Made by a program: the position numbers and the translations under genes
NCBI GenBank assembly: GCA_942491575.1
Contig: CALOBT010000025.1
Span: forward strand, 2,728,001 to 2,792,000
Direction of reading: 5' to 3'
Origin: CAZHNW01 sp942491575
GTDB taxonomy: Bacteria > Spirochaetota > UBA4802 > UBA5550
DNA: 64,000 bases
Notes under the pieces: generated by a model
Databases searched by the model: none
Seen by the model: the letters and a program-made list of their open reading frames with translations, nothing else
What the model was told of the DNA's origin: nothing
Shown: in pieces, positions 28,030 to 35,736 of the stretch
Layout: every line of letters starts with the position of its first letter
How positions within the stretch are numbered: position 1 is the stretch's first letter

Positions 28030-29214
28030 TTACTGAATTGTACTGTTGTTTTTGACAAATTCTCGAATCTCCTCGATTCCCACCTTGCCGTTCATGAAAC
28101 CCCTTGCAAGTTTTATTACTTCCATGTCACCAATCACTACTGACCCCAGTGGAGAATCTTCCCTGCTTAAAAATTTTGCGTATTTATTTCCTTCTGATAG
28201 AACATTTATCTCAGATTCGGAGTCGGTTGCGTCTCCGGCTGAAAAAAGATTTATTCCTGAAACCTTCAGCATGGTGGATGGCACTGTACCGCGGTATTCA
28301 TTTTCTTCTCCCGCCATGTTCTCCCCGGCAACCCTTCCCTGTTCCATCGCCGCGGTCCACAATCCGTAGACTATTCCATTATGTTCCGCCACATCTCCCG
28401 CGGCATAAATTTTTTCAATTGATGTCTCGAGGAAGTTGTTTACCACAACACCCCGGTTAATATCCATACCGGAATCTCTCGCAAGGGAAACATCCGGGGT
28501 AACACCTGCTGATATAATAACGGCATGAGCCTCAATTGATTCACCGGACTTCAGTTCAACACTTTTTACAGAATTATTTTCTGTATTAATATTATTTACC
28601 GATTCATTCATGAAAAATGAGATTCCCCGCTCCGAAAGTATATCCATCAGGACATTTCCACCTTCCTCATCAAGCTGCCTGGGAAGGAGAGTGGGGGCAT
28701 ATTCGATAACCGTAACCTCCTTTCCCATTGAGGAGAGACTCCCGGCTGTTTCCAGGCCCAGAAGACCTCCCCCGATAACCACCACCTTTTCCCTGTCACG
28801 GCAGTAATCCATTATTGAATCAGCATCATTAACTCCACGCAGGGAAAAAACACCGGAGATATTCCCCCCTCCTGAAAGAGGCAGCCACGGAATCCCACCG
28901 GAGGTGAGGAGCAGCCTGTCATATTCATACACTTCCCCGTCTTTGTCGAGAATAGAGCGTTCCCCGCCATTGATGGATGTAATCTCACGATTCAGTATAT
29001 TATTAATTCTGTTCTTCTCGTAGAAATCAGGTTTGAATATAATCAATTTTTCAAGGGACTTTTCTCCCCTCAAATACTCAATGAGTCCGGGACGGTAGTA
29101 GTGGGGATATTTCGACCTGGAAATTATTGTAATCTCCCCTTCCTCATCATTTTTTCTTATTGATTGTGCAGCGCTTATACCTGCAATCCCATTACCAATT
29201 ATAATATATTTCAT
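28030..29214 (-). CDS. FAD/NAD(P)-dependent oxidoreductase, rubredoxin-reductase-like
   Basis: The product has 394 residues. The N-terminal FAD motif GNGIAGISAA, the second dinucleotide motif GGGLLGLETAG (near residue 148) and the closing IYAAGDVAEHNG motif (near 270) place it with NADH:rubredoxin oxidoreductases and the flavin part of nitrite reductases. No redox cysteine pair is present. In this context it is the best candidate for supplying NADH electrons to the rubredoxin and flavodiiron genes upstream on the same strand. It is last in a run with two cytochrome genes (gap 42 bases). Confidence 0.83.
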   Translation of the reverse strand: MKYIIIGNGIAGISAAQSIRKNDEEGEITIISRSKYPHYYRPGLIEYLRGEKSLEKLIIFKPDFYEKNRINNILNREITSINGGERSILDKDGEVYEYDRLLLTSGGIPWLPLSGGGNISGVFSLRGVNDADSIMDYCRDREKVVVIGGGLLGLETAGSLSSMGKEVTVIEYAPTLLPRQLDEEGGNVLMDILSERGISFFMNESVNNINTENNSVKSVELKSGESIEAHAVIISAGVTPDVSLARDSGMDINRGVVVNNFLETSIEKIYAAGDVAEHNGIVYGLWTAAMEQGRVAGENMAGEENEYRGTVPSTMLKVSGINLFSAGDATDSESEINVLSEGNKYAKFLSREDSPLGSVVIGDMEVIKLARGFMNGKVGIEEIREFVKNNSTIQ

Positions 29215-29256
29215 AAATAATTTATTTTCCTTATCCTGCGAAACCGCAAATTTTCC

Positions 29257-29490
29257 TCAGGAGCCATGGCATCCTTTGCCGGAACATGTGGCAGTTTTCA
29301 GAATTATTTTTATGTCCTGCCCTTTTCTCTTCTTCAGTCCCGTAGCACTGTTGTGACAGGAGCTGCAGTTTTTTACTACCCTGGCGCCATTTTTCAACCA
29401 CAGTTTATGCTGCCTGAAAAGTTTTGGTGTCGCCGCCGCTGAAATAGTAATAAATACAACCATTGCTGACGCAGTCATTATTCTTTTCAT
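29257..29490 (-). CDS. Small periplasmic c-type cytochrome-like protein
   Basis: The product has 77 residues with a signal peptide (KRIMTASAMVVFITISAAATP). It has one classical haem motif CSSCH (near residue 42) and, at the very C-terminus, CSGKGCH, a C-x4-CH motif known as a rarer haem attachment form. So it would carry one or two haems in the periplasm. A GGAGG site precedes the ATG. It lies 12 bases after the larger multihaem cytochrome gene and is probably its electron partner. Confidence 0.75.
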   Translation of the reverse strand: MKRIMTASAMVVFITISAAATPKLFRQHKLWLKNGARVVKNCSSCHNSATGLKKRKGQDIKIILKTATCSGKGCHGS

Positions 29491-29502
29491 TTAGCTCGCC
29501 TC

Positions 29503-30846
29503 CTATATTTTAATGGATTCTTTAAGCTCTTCCATTACGATTACGGGTAACTTCAGTTTACCTTTCCCCAATACCTTATCGACAACCCTTTGAGGAGCAC
29601 TTCTGTAGAGAAGCCTGATTTTGATTTCAAGTTTTTTAAACTTCCCCTTTGATATCACAACCTTTTCACTTAGAGATTCCAGTGGCGGTATTCTTCGATC
29701 TCTGAGAATTTCACGGGCCTTGGATATATTTGTGACCTCGTTACCTTTGCCATCTCCAAAGACCGTGTTATAAATAAATGTCTTGTCCGTGATATAGCCA
29801 TCCTTATCAAGTTTTCCCGAGGAGTATACCAGTCTGCCCCTTTCATCTTTGACGGAAATTTCAAGCCACATCTGCCTCGTATCGGTCAATCCCGTGGGCA
29901 GATAGTGTCCTGCACCGGTATTTTTTATTGAAATGGAAATATGTCCTTTGTTAATTTCTGAACCATCAACAGATAGACGAGCCGCATTCTTCAGGCGCTC
30001 TTCAGCCATTTTCCCTTTTTTCTTATCATTAAACATTCCAGGTACAAAAGTATTGCCCCCCACAAAGTAATGAGTAAAAACATGCGGCCTTTTCGGACCA
30101 TCCACCGAGGCAAATCCAGGATTAAGGGGTCTGGATGTCTCTCCTGTTGCGGGGATACCCGGCCGCTGATACATATGGCAACCCTGGCAGGTTACGTGCC
30201 TGGCCGGTTCCTTTGAATTATATGAACTGTTTTTCCATTCATCGTATGTAGATTCCAGAACAGTGTCGAAGACAACATGTCGTACATTATGACATGTGCC
30301 GCATATTTCCGAAGAGGTATGAAACTTTGAAAAAGCTGATTCATGAAAATCTGATTTGGAATCCTTAAAGGGGCCGCGTTTAACTCCCGGGGCCTTCTCT
30401 CCGTTTCCGGGCTTCAGGGTTAAACCGTTATTATACATTTTCCTGGCACCGGTAGCGGAATGACAATAGTCACACTGAATTCCGTCCTTTACAATATCCG
30501 GTATTTTTTTATCGGTTAATTCGGAAGTTGTACTAACCGTAACACCTGATACAAAACCAACAGGGGCATGACATTTTACGCAGGATTCTGCTTCAGCAAT
30601 TTCATTTTTTTCAGTCAATTCCTTCCTCAAATAAAGTGCCACCTTACGATAAAGGGGGTCTTTATGTGCCAGTCCATGCATTGAGTTCTGCCACTGTTCA
30701 TATATTTCATCATGACAGCCACCGCATGTATCAGCTGAAATAAAACGTGATAATTCATGGTGTTCATTCTTTATACAGCTGAAGAAAAAAGTTGATGATA
30801 TAACAAATACAATTATTCCGATATATATTTTAATTCTCTTGTTCAT
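29503..30846 (-). CDS. Multihaem cytochrome c lipoprotein, c554-like
   Basis: The product has 447 residues. The N-terminus is a lipoprotein-type signal ending FFFSC (Cys near residue 24), so it is exported and probably lipid-anchored. Five CxxCH motifs are visible: CGGCH, CVKCH, CDYCH, CGTCH and CQGCH, spread over residues ~40-225. The first is followed by EIYEQWQNSMHG, typical of cytochrome c554/NrfB-like proteins. The C-terminal ~200 residues are haem-free and beta-rich (ISIKNTGAGHYLPTGLTDTRQMWLEI). The ATG at 30846 is preferred to the TTG at 30864. It probably moves electrons across the periplasm or to extracellular acceptors. Confidence 0.85.
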   Translation of the reverse strand: MNKRIKIYIGIIVFVISSTFFFSCIKNEHHELSRFISADTCGGCHDEIYEQWQNSMHGLAHKDPLYRKVALYLRKELTEKNEIAEAESCVKCHAPVGFVSGVTVSTTSELTDKKIPDIVKDGIQCDYCHSATGARKMYNNGLTLKPGNGEKAPGVKRGPFKDSKSDFHESAFSKFHTSSEICGTCHNVRHVVFDTVLESTYDEWKNSSYNSKEPARHVTCQGCHMYQRPGIPATGETSRPLNPGFASVDGPKRPHVFTHYFVGGNTFVPGMFNDKKKGKMAEERLKNAARLSVDGSEINKGHISISIKNTGAGHYLPTGLTDTRQMWLEISVKDERGRLVYSSGKLDKDGYITDKTFIYNTVFGDGKGNEVTNISKAREILRDRRIPPLESLSEKVVISKGKFKKLEIKIRLLYRSAPQRVVDKVLGKGKLKLPVIVMEELKESIKI

Positions 30847-30938
30847 AGGACCTGCCCTGTTCAATTTAATCTAAAAGATAATGAATATATAAAGTGTTTT
30901 AATTTGGCGATTATAAATATTCCTGGAAAAAATTTTAA

Positions 30939-30968
30939 AAAAGGGGATGAAACATATCATCCCCTTTT
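30939..30968 (-). terminator. Intrinsic terminator after rubredoxin gene
   Basis: On the minus strand GGGGATGA and TCATCCCC form an 8-bp stem with a 6-base loop, flanked by A4 and followed by TTTTTT. It sits 5 bases after the rubredoxin stop and closes the ferritin-flavodiiron-rubredoxin operon. Confidence 0.85.
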
Positions 30969-30972
30969 CCTG

Positions 30973-31131
30973 TTATTCTTCAGAAAAACTATCCTTCCCG
31001 ACACCACATGTAGGACACACCCAGTCTTCAGGAAGATCCTTAAATTCAGTACCGGCTTCTATTCCATTGTCGGGATCACCATCTTCCGGATCATAAATAT
31101 AACCACATACATCACATACATACTTTTTCAC
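30973..31131 (-). CDS. Rubredoxin (52 residues, GTG start)
   Basis: The minus-strand frame from the GTG at 31131 reads MKKYVCDVCGYIYDPEDGDP... and ends VCPTCGVGKDSFSEE. The four iron ligands are Cys6, Cys9, Cys39 and Cys42, with the standard spacing of a rubredoxin, and the length is typical. AGGAGG lies seven bases before the GTG. It follows the flavodiiron protein gene by 18 bases and is directly followed by a terminator. It is the expected electron donor for the flavodiiron protein, the rubrerythrins and superoxide reductase. It is easy to miss because of its size and start codon. Confidence 0.96.
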   Translation of the reverse strand: MKKYVCDVCGYIYDPEDGDPDNGIEAGTEFKDLPEDWVCPTCGVGKDSFSEE

Positions 31132-31149
31132 TTAAAAACCTCCTGAATA

Positions 31150-32361
31150 CTATTTAATGTTTTCCTTAACTTTCAGGGCAACAGTTTTGCCCAGTTCAAC
31201 ACATGCCTTCCGGATATCATCATCGGGGACATATTTTGATTTAATTTCACCAAGGATTTCAATATCCATTGAATCAAGGTATTCCTTAATCTGTTTATTA
31301 CCCTCACCACTCCACCCAAAGGAACCGAAAAGGGCCCCGTAAGGAGTTTTGAACTTCAGCCCCCTGAGATAGGTCAGGGCGTCGGCAATGGAGGGATAAA
31401 TATTATTATTCAGTGTTGGTGCCCCAACAATCAATGCCGCGGCATCGAGCATTTCAGAAGCAACAGTACTTCTGTCACATGAGCCGAGGGGCATCACTTC
31501 CACTTTTATTCCTACGGAATTAATTCCATCCTCAATATATCTTGCCATCATTTCCGTACTCTTCCACATGGTATCATAAACGAGTACAATCTTTTGACTA
31601 AACTCCCTGCTGGACCATCTTTTATAAAGAGAAAGAACCTTACCGAACTGATCCATGTTTCTCCACACCGGTCCATGATCAGGGGCTACCATCTTCAACC
31701 CCATATCTGCACTTTCCAGTTTTTTAAAAACCTTTGCTACATGGTTCGAATAGAGGGTTATTATATTGGCATAATAATCACCTGTCTGTTTTTTAAGGAT
31801 TTCCCACGGCAATTCATCGTCAAATCTTTCTGATGAAGCAAGATGCATTCCAAAGGCATCCTGAGAAAAAAGAAGCTGCTCTTCCACAACATAGCTGAAC
31901 ATACTGTCCGGCCAATGCAGCATTCTTGTTTCCATAAACTTGACAGTAAGGTTTCCAAGACTCAGTTCCTCACCATCTCCGACCACTGTAACGTCAATAT
32001 CAAGATCATGAAAATGGGCATTAAGGGCCTTTTCCCCCATTTTTGAAGCAAAAAGTTTTTCAGGTTTAACAACTTTTACAATCTCCGGTAATGAGGCGCT
32101 GTGATCCGGCTCCGAATGATTTGATATAATATAATCGATTTTTTCAGGATCAACAACAGAGGATATCCTCGACAGGAGTTCCTTCTCAAATCCATTTTTT
32201 ACCGTATCTACAAGAGTTATCTTATCTGCCATAATTAGATAGGCATTGTAGGTTGTCCCTCGATCAGTAGTATATCCATGAAAATTCCTTACTCCCCAGT
32301 CAATTGCCCCTACCCAGTACACGTTGTCAGTGATTTTCACCGACCTTAAATTATCAGACAT
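31150..32361 (-). CDS. Flavodiiron protein (rubredoxin:oxygen oxidoreductase, FprA type)
   Basis: The product has 403 residues. The N-terminal metallo-beta-lactamase domain carries the di-iron ligand motif HSEPDH (near residue 81) and further His/Asp ligands. The C-terminal flavodoxin domain begins near residue 255 with the FMN loop YDTMWKSTEMMA. Such enzymes reduce O2 to water, or NO to N2O, with electrons from rubredoxin in the cytoplasm of anaerobes. It is the middle gene of an operon: ferritin 19 bases upstream and rubredoxin 18 bases downstream. Confidence 0.95.
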   Translation of the reverse strand: MSDNLRSVKITDNVYWVGAIDWGVRNFHGYTTDRGTTYNAYLIMADKITLVDTVKNGFEKELLSRISSVVDPEKIDYIISNHSEPDHSASLPEIVKVVKPEKLFASKMGEKALNAHFHDLDIDVTVVGDGEELSLGNLTVKFMETRMLHWPDSMFSYVVEEQLLFSQDAFGMHLASSERFDDELPWEILKKQTGDYYANIITLYSNHVAKVFKKLESADMGLKMVAPDHGPVWRNMDQFGKVLSLYKRWSSREFSQKIVLVYDTMWKSTEMMARYIEDGINSVGIKVEVMPLGSCDRSTVASEMLDAAALIVGAPTLNNNIYPSIADALTYLRGLKFKTPYGALFGSFGWSGEGNKQIKEYLDSMDIEILGEIKSKYVPDDDIRKACVELGKTVALKVKENIK

Positions 32362-32380
32362 TAATCCTTACCTCCAGGCT

Positions 32381-32893
32381 TTACAGCTTTAAATCTGCCG
32401 GAGTATTAAATACCCTGGCTCCCAGTTCGTTATCAAGGAAAAGAAGACCCTGACCGGAATCCTTGATCAACTTCAGTTTTTTTATAATCGAGTCTACACT
32501 TGACTCTTCCTCTACCTGCTCATCAACATACCAGTTTAGAAAAGATCTTGTTGCATGGTCACTTTCATTAATTGCTTCTGTCATTAAATTATTTATTCTA
32601 TCGGTTACAATCTTTTCATGCTCCAGTGCATTTTCAAAAGCCGCCCTGGGAGAATCCCACTCCTTCTGCGGGGCCTTTACCTCTGTAAAGAAGGGCCTGC
32701 CTCCCCTTTCAATCAGATAGTTATACATTTTAATTGCATGATACATTTCTTCCTGCACCTGGGTCTTGAACCAGTGTGAAAATCCCGGAAGATCCACAGA
32801 ATCACAATATGCTGCCATTGCCATATAGATGTAGGATGAATAAAACTCAAAATTCATCTGATCATTTAACATTTTCTCAATTTTTCCATTCAT
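32381..32893 (-). CDS. Bacterial non-haem ferritin
   Basis: The product has 170 residues, the normal length. Ferroxidase residues are visible: Glu in NFEFYSSYIY (near 17), the E-x-x-H of QEEMYHAI (near 50), the ALEHEKIV segment and the DEQVEEE segment near 130. It stores iron as a mineral and limits Fenton chemistry. It is first in an operon with flavodiiron protein and rubredoxin. The 244 bases upstream are an AT-rich promoter region without a clear Fur box, plus the terminator of the reverse rubrerythrin gene. Confidence 0.93.
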   Translation of the reverse strand: MNGKIEKMLNDQMNFEFYSSYIYMAMAAYCDSVDLPGFSHWFKTQVQEEMYHAIKMYNYLIERGGRPFFTEVKAPQKEWDSPRAAFENALEHEKIVTDRINNLMTEAINESDHATRSFLNWYVDEQVEEESSVDSIIKKLKLIKDSGQGLLFLDNELGARVFNTPADLKL

Positions 32894-33087
32894 AACAGAT
32901 CCCCCTGTGAGATGTAATAAATTAATTATTTTTTAAAAAAATATTCCAATTTTCATTAACTACTTGTTTTCGACTGGATGCATAAGAAATCGTCAGTACT
33001 AAATATCAATTTCTTTTTTCCTCAAACTGTCCAGTCCTTAATTTAATTTTTATCAAAATAAAATTTTATGAACATTTACATAATTAC

Positions 33088-33135
33088 AAAAAAGCTTCAA
33101 GTCCCTGTCTGCTTTAAAATCGCAGACAGGGAAGC
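33088..33135 (-). terminator. Intrinsic terminator after reverse rubrerythrin gene
   Basis: On the minus strand CCCTGTCTGC pairs with GCAGACAGGG (10 bp). An outer GCTTC/GAAGC pairing with a bulge then leads directly into TTTTTTG. It starts 3 bases after the stop codon. Confidence 0.75.
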
Positions 33136-33137
33136 AG

Positions 33138-33695
33138 CTATAGTTCTTCACCGAAATATCTTTTTAGCAATCCCGCAAACCCTTTGCCATGGCGGGCCTC
33201 ATCCTTACACATTTCGTGTACCGTGTCATGAATCGCATCTAGATTCAATTCCTTTGCCCTCACAGCAATATCCTTTTTCCCCTGGCATGCCCCATGCTCC
33301 GCTTCAACCCTCATCCTGAGGTTTGTCTTTGTATCAGGGACAAGGACCTCTCCAAGGAGTTCTGCAAACCTTGCGGCATGATCAGCCTCTTCAAAGGCAT
33401 ATCTTTTAAAGGCATCGGCAATTTCCGGATAACCTTCCCTTTCCGCCTGGCGACTCATAGCCAGATACATTCCTACCTCGGTACATTCTCCGGAAAAATT
33501 TGCTTTAAGCCCCTCTACTATTTCCTCATCAACTCCCTTTGCTACACCAATCACATGTTCATCTGCATATTCCAGTTTACTTCCAACAGACTGCTCTTTG
33601 AACTTGTCCGGTCCGACACCACACTGTGGACATTTTTCGGGGGGGGCATCCCCCTCATGGACATATCCACATACAGCACATACATACTTTTTCAT
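33138..33695 (-). CDS. Reverse rubrerythrin (N-terminal rubredoxin domain)
   Basis: The product has 185 residues from the ATG at 33695; the frame extends upstream but without family similarity, and AAGGA precedes this ATG. Residues 1-35 are a rubredoxin-type iron site (CAVCGYVHEG...CPQCGVG). Residues ~55-185 are a four-helix di-iron domain with ligands in SGECTEVGMYL, FEEADHAARF, EAEHGAC and KDEARHGKGF. Normal rubrerythrin has the opposite order. This arrangement is known from clostridia, where it reduces H2O2 and O2. It is its own transcription unit between two terminators. Confidence 0.9.
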   Translation of the reverse strand: MKKYVCAVCGYVHEGDAPPEKCPQCGVGPDKFKEQSVGSKLEYADEHVIGVAKGVDEEIVEGLKANFSGECTEVGMYLAMSRQAEREGYPEIADAFKRYAFEEADHAARFAELLGEVLVPDTKTNLRMRVEAEHGACQGKKDIAVRAKELNLDAIHDTVHEMCKDEARHGKGFAGLLKRYFGEEL

Positions 33696-33752
33696 TCTTT
33701 TTTTCCTTAACAAATATTTATTTTCAATTACTCTGCCACTACTTTGATAAAA

Positions 33753-33785
33753 AAGAACTCCGCAAACCAGATTCACAGAGTTCTT
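33753..33785 (-). terminator. Intrinsic terminator after superoxide reductase gene
   Basis: On the minus strand AAGAACTC and GAGTTCTT form an 8-bp stem with a 17-base loop, followed by TTTTAT. It lies 12 bases after the superoxide reductase stop and separates that operon from reverse rubrerythrin. Confidence 0.75.
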
Positions 33786-33796
33786 ATACACAGCTT

Positions 33797-34174
33797 TTAC
33801 TTCTTCCAGTGGCCATGAAGATTGCAGTGTTCCCTTACGATCAGGCTGTCACTGTATTTGACGTAAAATTCAGCCTCCGGTTTATCTCCCGGTTTCAGAT
33901 ATTTTCTATTAACATAATCCCCGTTTATTACTTCAATCCATTCGATAAAATGCTTTTCTTCCATTGGATGCGCAACAGATCCCACGGTGACCTTTGTACC
34001 CTCTGCAGTTGCTTCTGTTACAGGAACATGTTTTTCCGTCGCAGCATCAGTGGTATTTTCTGTCAGAAGCTTCATTTCCGCTCCACAGCAGGAGAGGATA
34101 CCACCTCCGGCACGCAGGACCTCAACAATATTACCGCACTTTTCACATTTATAGACTTCAAATCTTTCAGCCAT
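33797..34174 (-). CDS. dfx: Desulfoferrodoxin (superoxide reductase)
   Basis: The product has 125 residues. Residues ~1-36 form the desulforedoxin iron centre (KCEKCGN...SCCGAEM). Residues ~45-125 form the catalytic neelaredoxin-type centre with ligands in VGSVAHPMEEKHFIEWIEV and the C-terminal CNLHGHW. It reduces superoxide to H2O2 in the cytoplasm using rubredoxin electrons. The ATG at 34174 fits AGGAGG at six bases; an in-frame GTG two codons earlier would touch that site. It is last in an operon with rubrerythrin and the small winged-helix gene. Confidence 0.95.
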   Translation of the reverse strand: MAERFEVYKCEKCGNIVEVLRAGGGILSCCGAEMKLLTENTTDAATEKHVPVTEATAEGTKVTVGSVAHPMEEKHFIEWIEVINGDYVNRKYLKPGDKPEAEFYVKYSDSLIVREHCNLHGHWKK

Positions 34175-34254
34175 ATCCACCCTCCTGGGAATTGATTATT
34201 ATGAAATAAATTTTAAATACTCTCAGCGATATTCTTTTCCAGGGATACCCTGAC

Positions 34255-34434
34255 CTATACGGCTTCCCAGAAACACCTTTTAGGCGACTGAACTTTTCCT
34301 TCCTTTTTCAGCTCTTTAATAGCCTTTGATACATCATCCTTTTCAATTTTGGCCGCTTCCGCAATTTCACCCGGCCTCATAGGCTTTCCCTCTTTTTTTA
34401 ACGTGTTTAAAACCAGCTTTTCACTTGCTTCCAT
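34255..34434 (-). CDS. 59-residue winged-helix protein
   Basis: The minus-strand frame from the ATG at 34434 encodes MEASEKLVLNTLKKEGKPMR..., then GEIAEAAKIEKDDVSKAIKELKKEGKV, and ends SPKRCFWEAV. The order helix, helix-turn-helix (PGEIAEAA-KIEKDDVSKAIKEL), then a short wing is that of a minimal MarR/ArsR-like DNA-binding domain with nothing else. One Cys in the conserved-looking KRCFW tail could sense redox state. It lies 33 bases after rubrerythrin and 80 bases before superoxide reductase, all on one strand. Regulation of this operon is an inference. Confidence 0.8.
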   Translation of the reverse strand: MEASEKLVLNTLKKEGKPMRPGEIAEAAKIEKDDVSKAIKELKKEGKVQSPKRCFWEAV

Positions 34435-34467
34435 TTTGACTCCAATTAGATTATCATAACTTTCATT

Positions 34468-35040
34468 TTACCAGTACTTTCCCAAATCCTCAAACCATGC
34501 CCTGGGATGATTACAGGCTGCACATTTCTCAGGAGCCTCATCCCCTTCATGGACGTATCCGCAGTTCAAACATCTCCACGTCCTGCTCCCTTCACCCTTG
34601 AACATTTTTCCAGCCTCAAGATCCTTTAGCAGGGCATTATACCTTTCCTCATGATGCTTTTCTGCAACAGATACACTTCGCCATAATTCCGCTATTTCCG
34701 AAAAACCTTCCTCATCCGCTATTCTTGCAAATTCAGGATAGAGCTCAGTATGCTCCTCGTGCTCACCCATGGCTGATTCCTTAAGATTCTCCGCCGTTGT
34801 TCCTATTTTGCCCGCAGGATATGTTGCGGTTATTTCCAAACCATCCCCTTCAAGGAAACTGAAAAACCTCTTAGCATGTTCCTTTTCCTGGAGAGCAGTC
34901 TCTTCAAATATGAGCCTTATTTTCTCATATCCTTCTTTCTTTGCCTTTTTGGCAAAATAATCATACCTCATTCGCGCCTGGGATTCCCCTGCGAAAGATT
35001 TTAATAAATTTTTTTCAGTCTCTGTTCCTCTTATACTCAA
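34468..35040 (-). CDS. rbr: Rubrerythrin
   Basis: The product has 190 residues. The N-terminal four-helix di-iron domain (FAGESQARMRY, ALQEKEHAKRFF, GEHEEHTELYPEFA, VAEKHHEERY) is followed by a C-terminal rubredoxin domain (CLNCGYVHEGDEAPEKCAACNHP), the classical order. It reduces H2O2 to water in anaerobes with electrons from NADH via rubredoxin. The start is a TTG: AGGAGG lies six bases ahead, and the nearby ATG leads to a stop after two codons. It follows the PerR-type regulator gene by 57 bases and is probably in its operon. Confidence 0.95.
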   Translation of the reverse strand: MSIRGTETEKNLLKSFAGESQARMRYDYFAKKAKKEGYEKIRLIFEETALQEKEHAKRFFSFLEGDGLEITATYPAGKIGTTAENLKESAMGEHEEHTELYPEFARIADEEGFSEIAELWRSVSVAEKHHEERYNALLKDLEAGKMFKGEGSRTWRCLNCGYVHEGDEAPEKCAACNHPRAWFEDLGKYW

Positions 35041-35097
35041 GACATACCTCCTCTGAGATTGTTATTCAGCTAGTATTTTTCATGAGACAGTATACAC

Positions 35098-35490
35098 CTA
35101 ATCTTTTCTTTTTTCAATACAGTCTCTGCAAATACCTTCGAAAACTATATCGTAATCAACAAACTCAAAACCTGATGCAATAGTGTTCAAATCAATATGG
35201 TCAGCCACATCAAAATCAATCATTACGTCCTTCACTCTACCACAATTTCTGCACCGAACGTGGTAATGTTTTTCCATATTGAGTTCATAACAGGCAGATC
35301 CCTCCGGCACTCCGAGCCTTCTCACCTTCCCCATCTTTACAAGCTGATCAAGATTTCGATAAACCGTTGCGATACCTATATCAGGATACTCCTCCTTCAT
35401 AAGCATATAGATATCATCAGCTGTGGGATGAAAATCCTCACGCATGAGAACCTCTTCAATGCCGTCCCTTAGCTTTGACTTTTTATGCAT
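35098..35490 (-). CDS. perR: Fur-family peroxide regulator, PerR type (first copy)
   Basis: The product has 130 residues. It has the Fur winged helix (HPTADDIYMLMKEEYPDIGIATVYRNL), regulatory metal ligands (His21, His75, His77), and two structural zinc Cys pairs (C80-x2-C83 and C121-x2-C124). At the position that separates PerR (Asp) from Fur (Glu) it has Asp88 (GRVKDV), so a peroxide-sensing PerR type is likely. A consensus Fur box and promoter lie just upstream, and rubrerythrin, winged-helix and superoxide reductase genes follow, so it probably represses its own operon. Confidence 0.9.
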   Translation of the reverse strand: MHKKSKLRDGIEEVLMREDFHPTADDIYMLMKEEYPDIGIATVYRNLDQLVKMGKVRRLGVPEGSACYELNMEKHYHVRCRNCGRVKDVMIDFDVADHIDLNTIASGFEFVDYDIVFEGICRDCIEKRKD

Positions 35491-35522
35491 TATACATATC
35501 TTCTCAGTTTATTTAATTAACG

Positions 35523-35572
35523 ATAATGATAATGATTATCATTATAATAATATAATTTTAACCGATCGTCAA
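35523..35572 (-). promoter_or_regulatory. Promoter with consensus Fur/PerR box for the regulator-rubrerythrin operon
   Basis: On the minus strand TTGACG (35567-35572) and TATTAT (35544-35549) are 17 bases apart. Immediately downstream, across the expected start of transcription, lies TGATAATGATTATCA (35527-35541), an exact 7-1-7 Fur-type box; the symmetry extends to 23 bases (35523-35545). It ends 37 bases before the PerR-type start codon. It differs at two symmetric bases from the usual PerR box (TTATAATNATTATAA). Confidence 0.85.
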
Positions 35573-35736
35573 CACCATAACTGATTTTTTTACTTTTTTA
35601 AATTTTTTCTTAATAAAGCAGATTCAGTTGCGAAATGTAGGTGTTATTCCCTTATTCAATAATATATGAGCATAAAGGTGAAAAACAAAAAAATTGCCCT
35701 ATATTTTTTCAGGGGTGGGGAAGGAGGTTATTTTCC

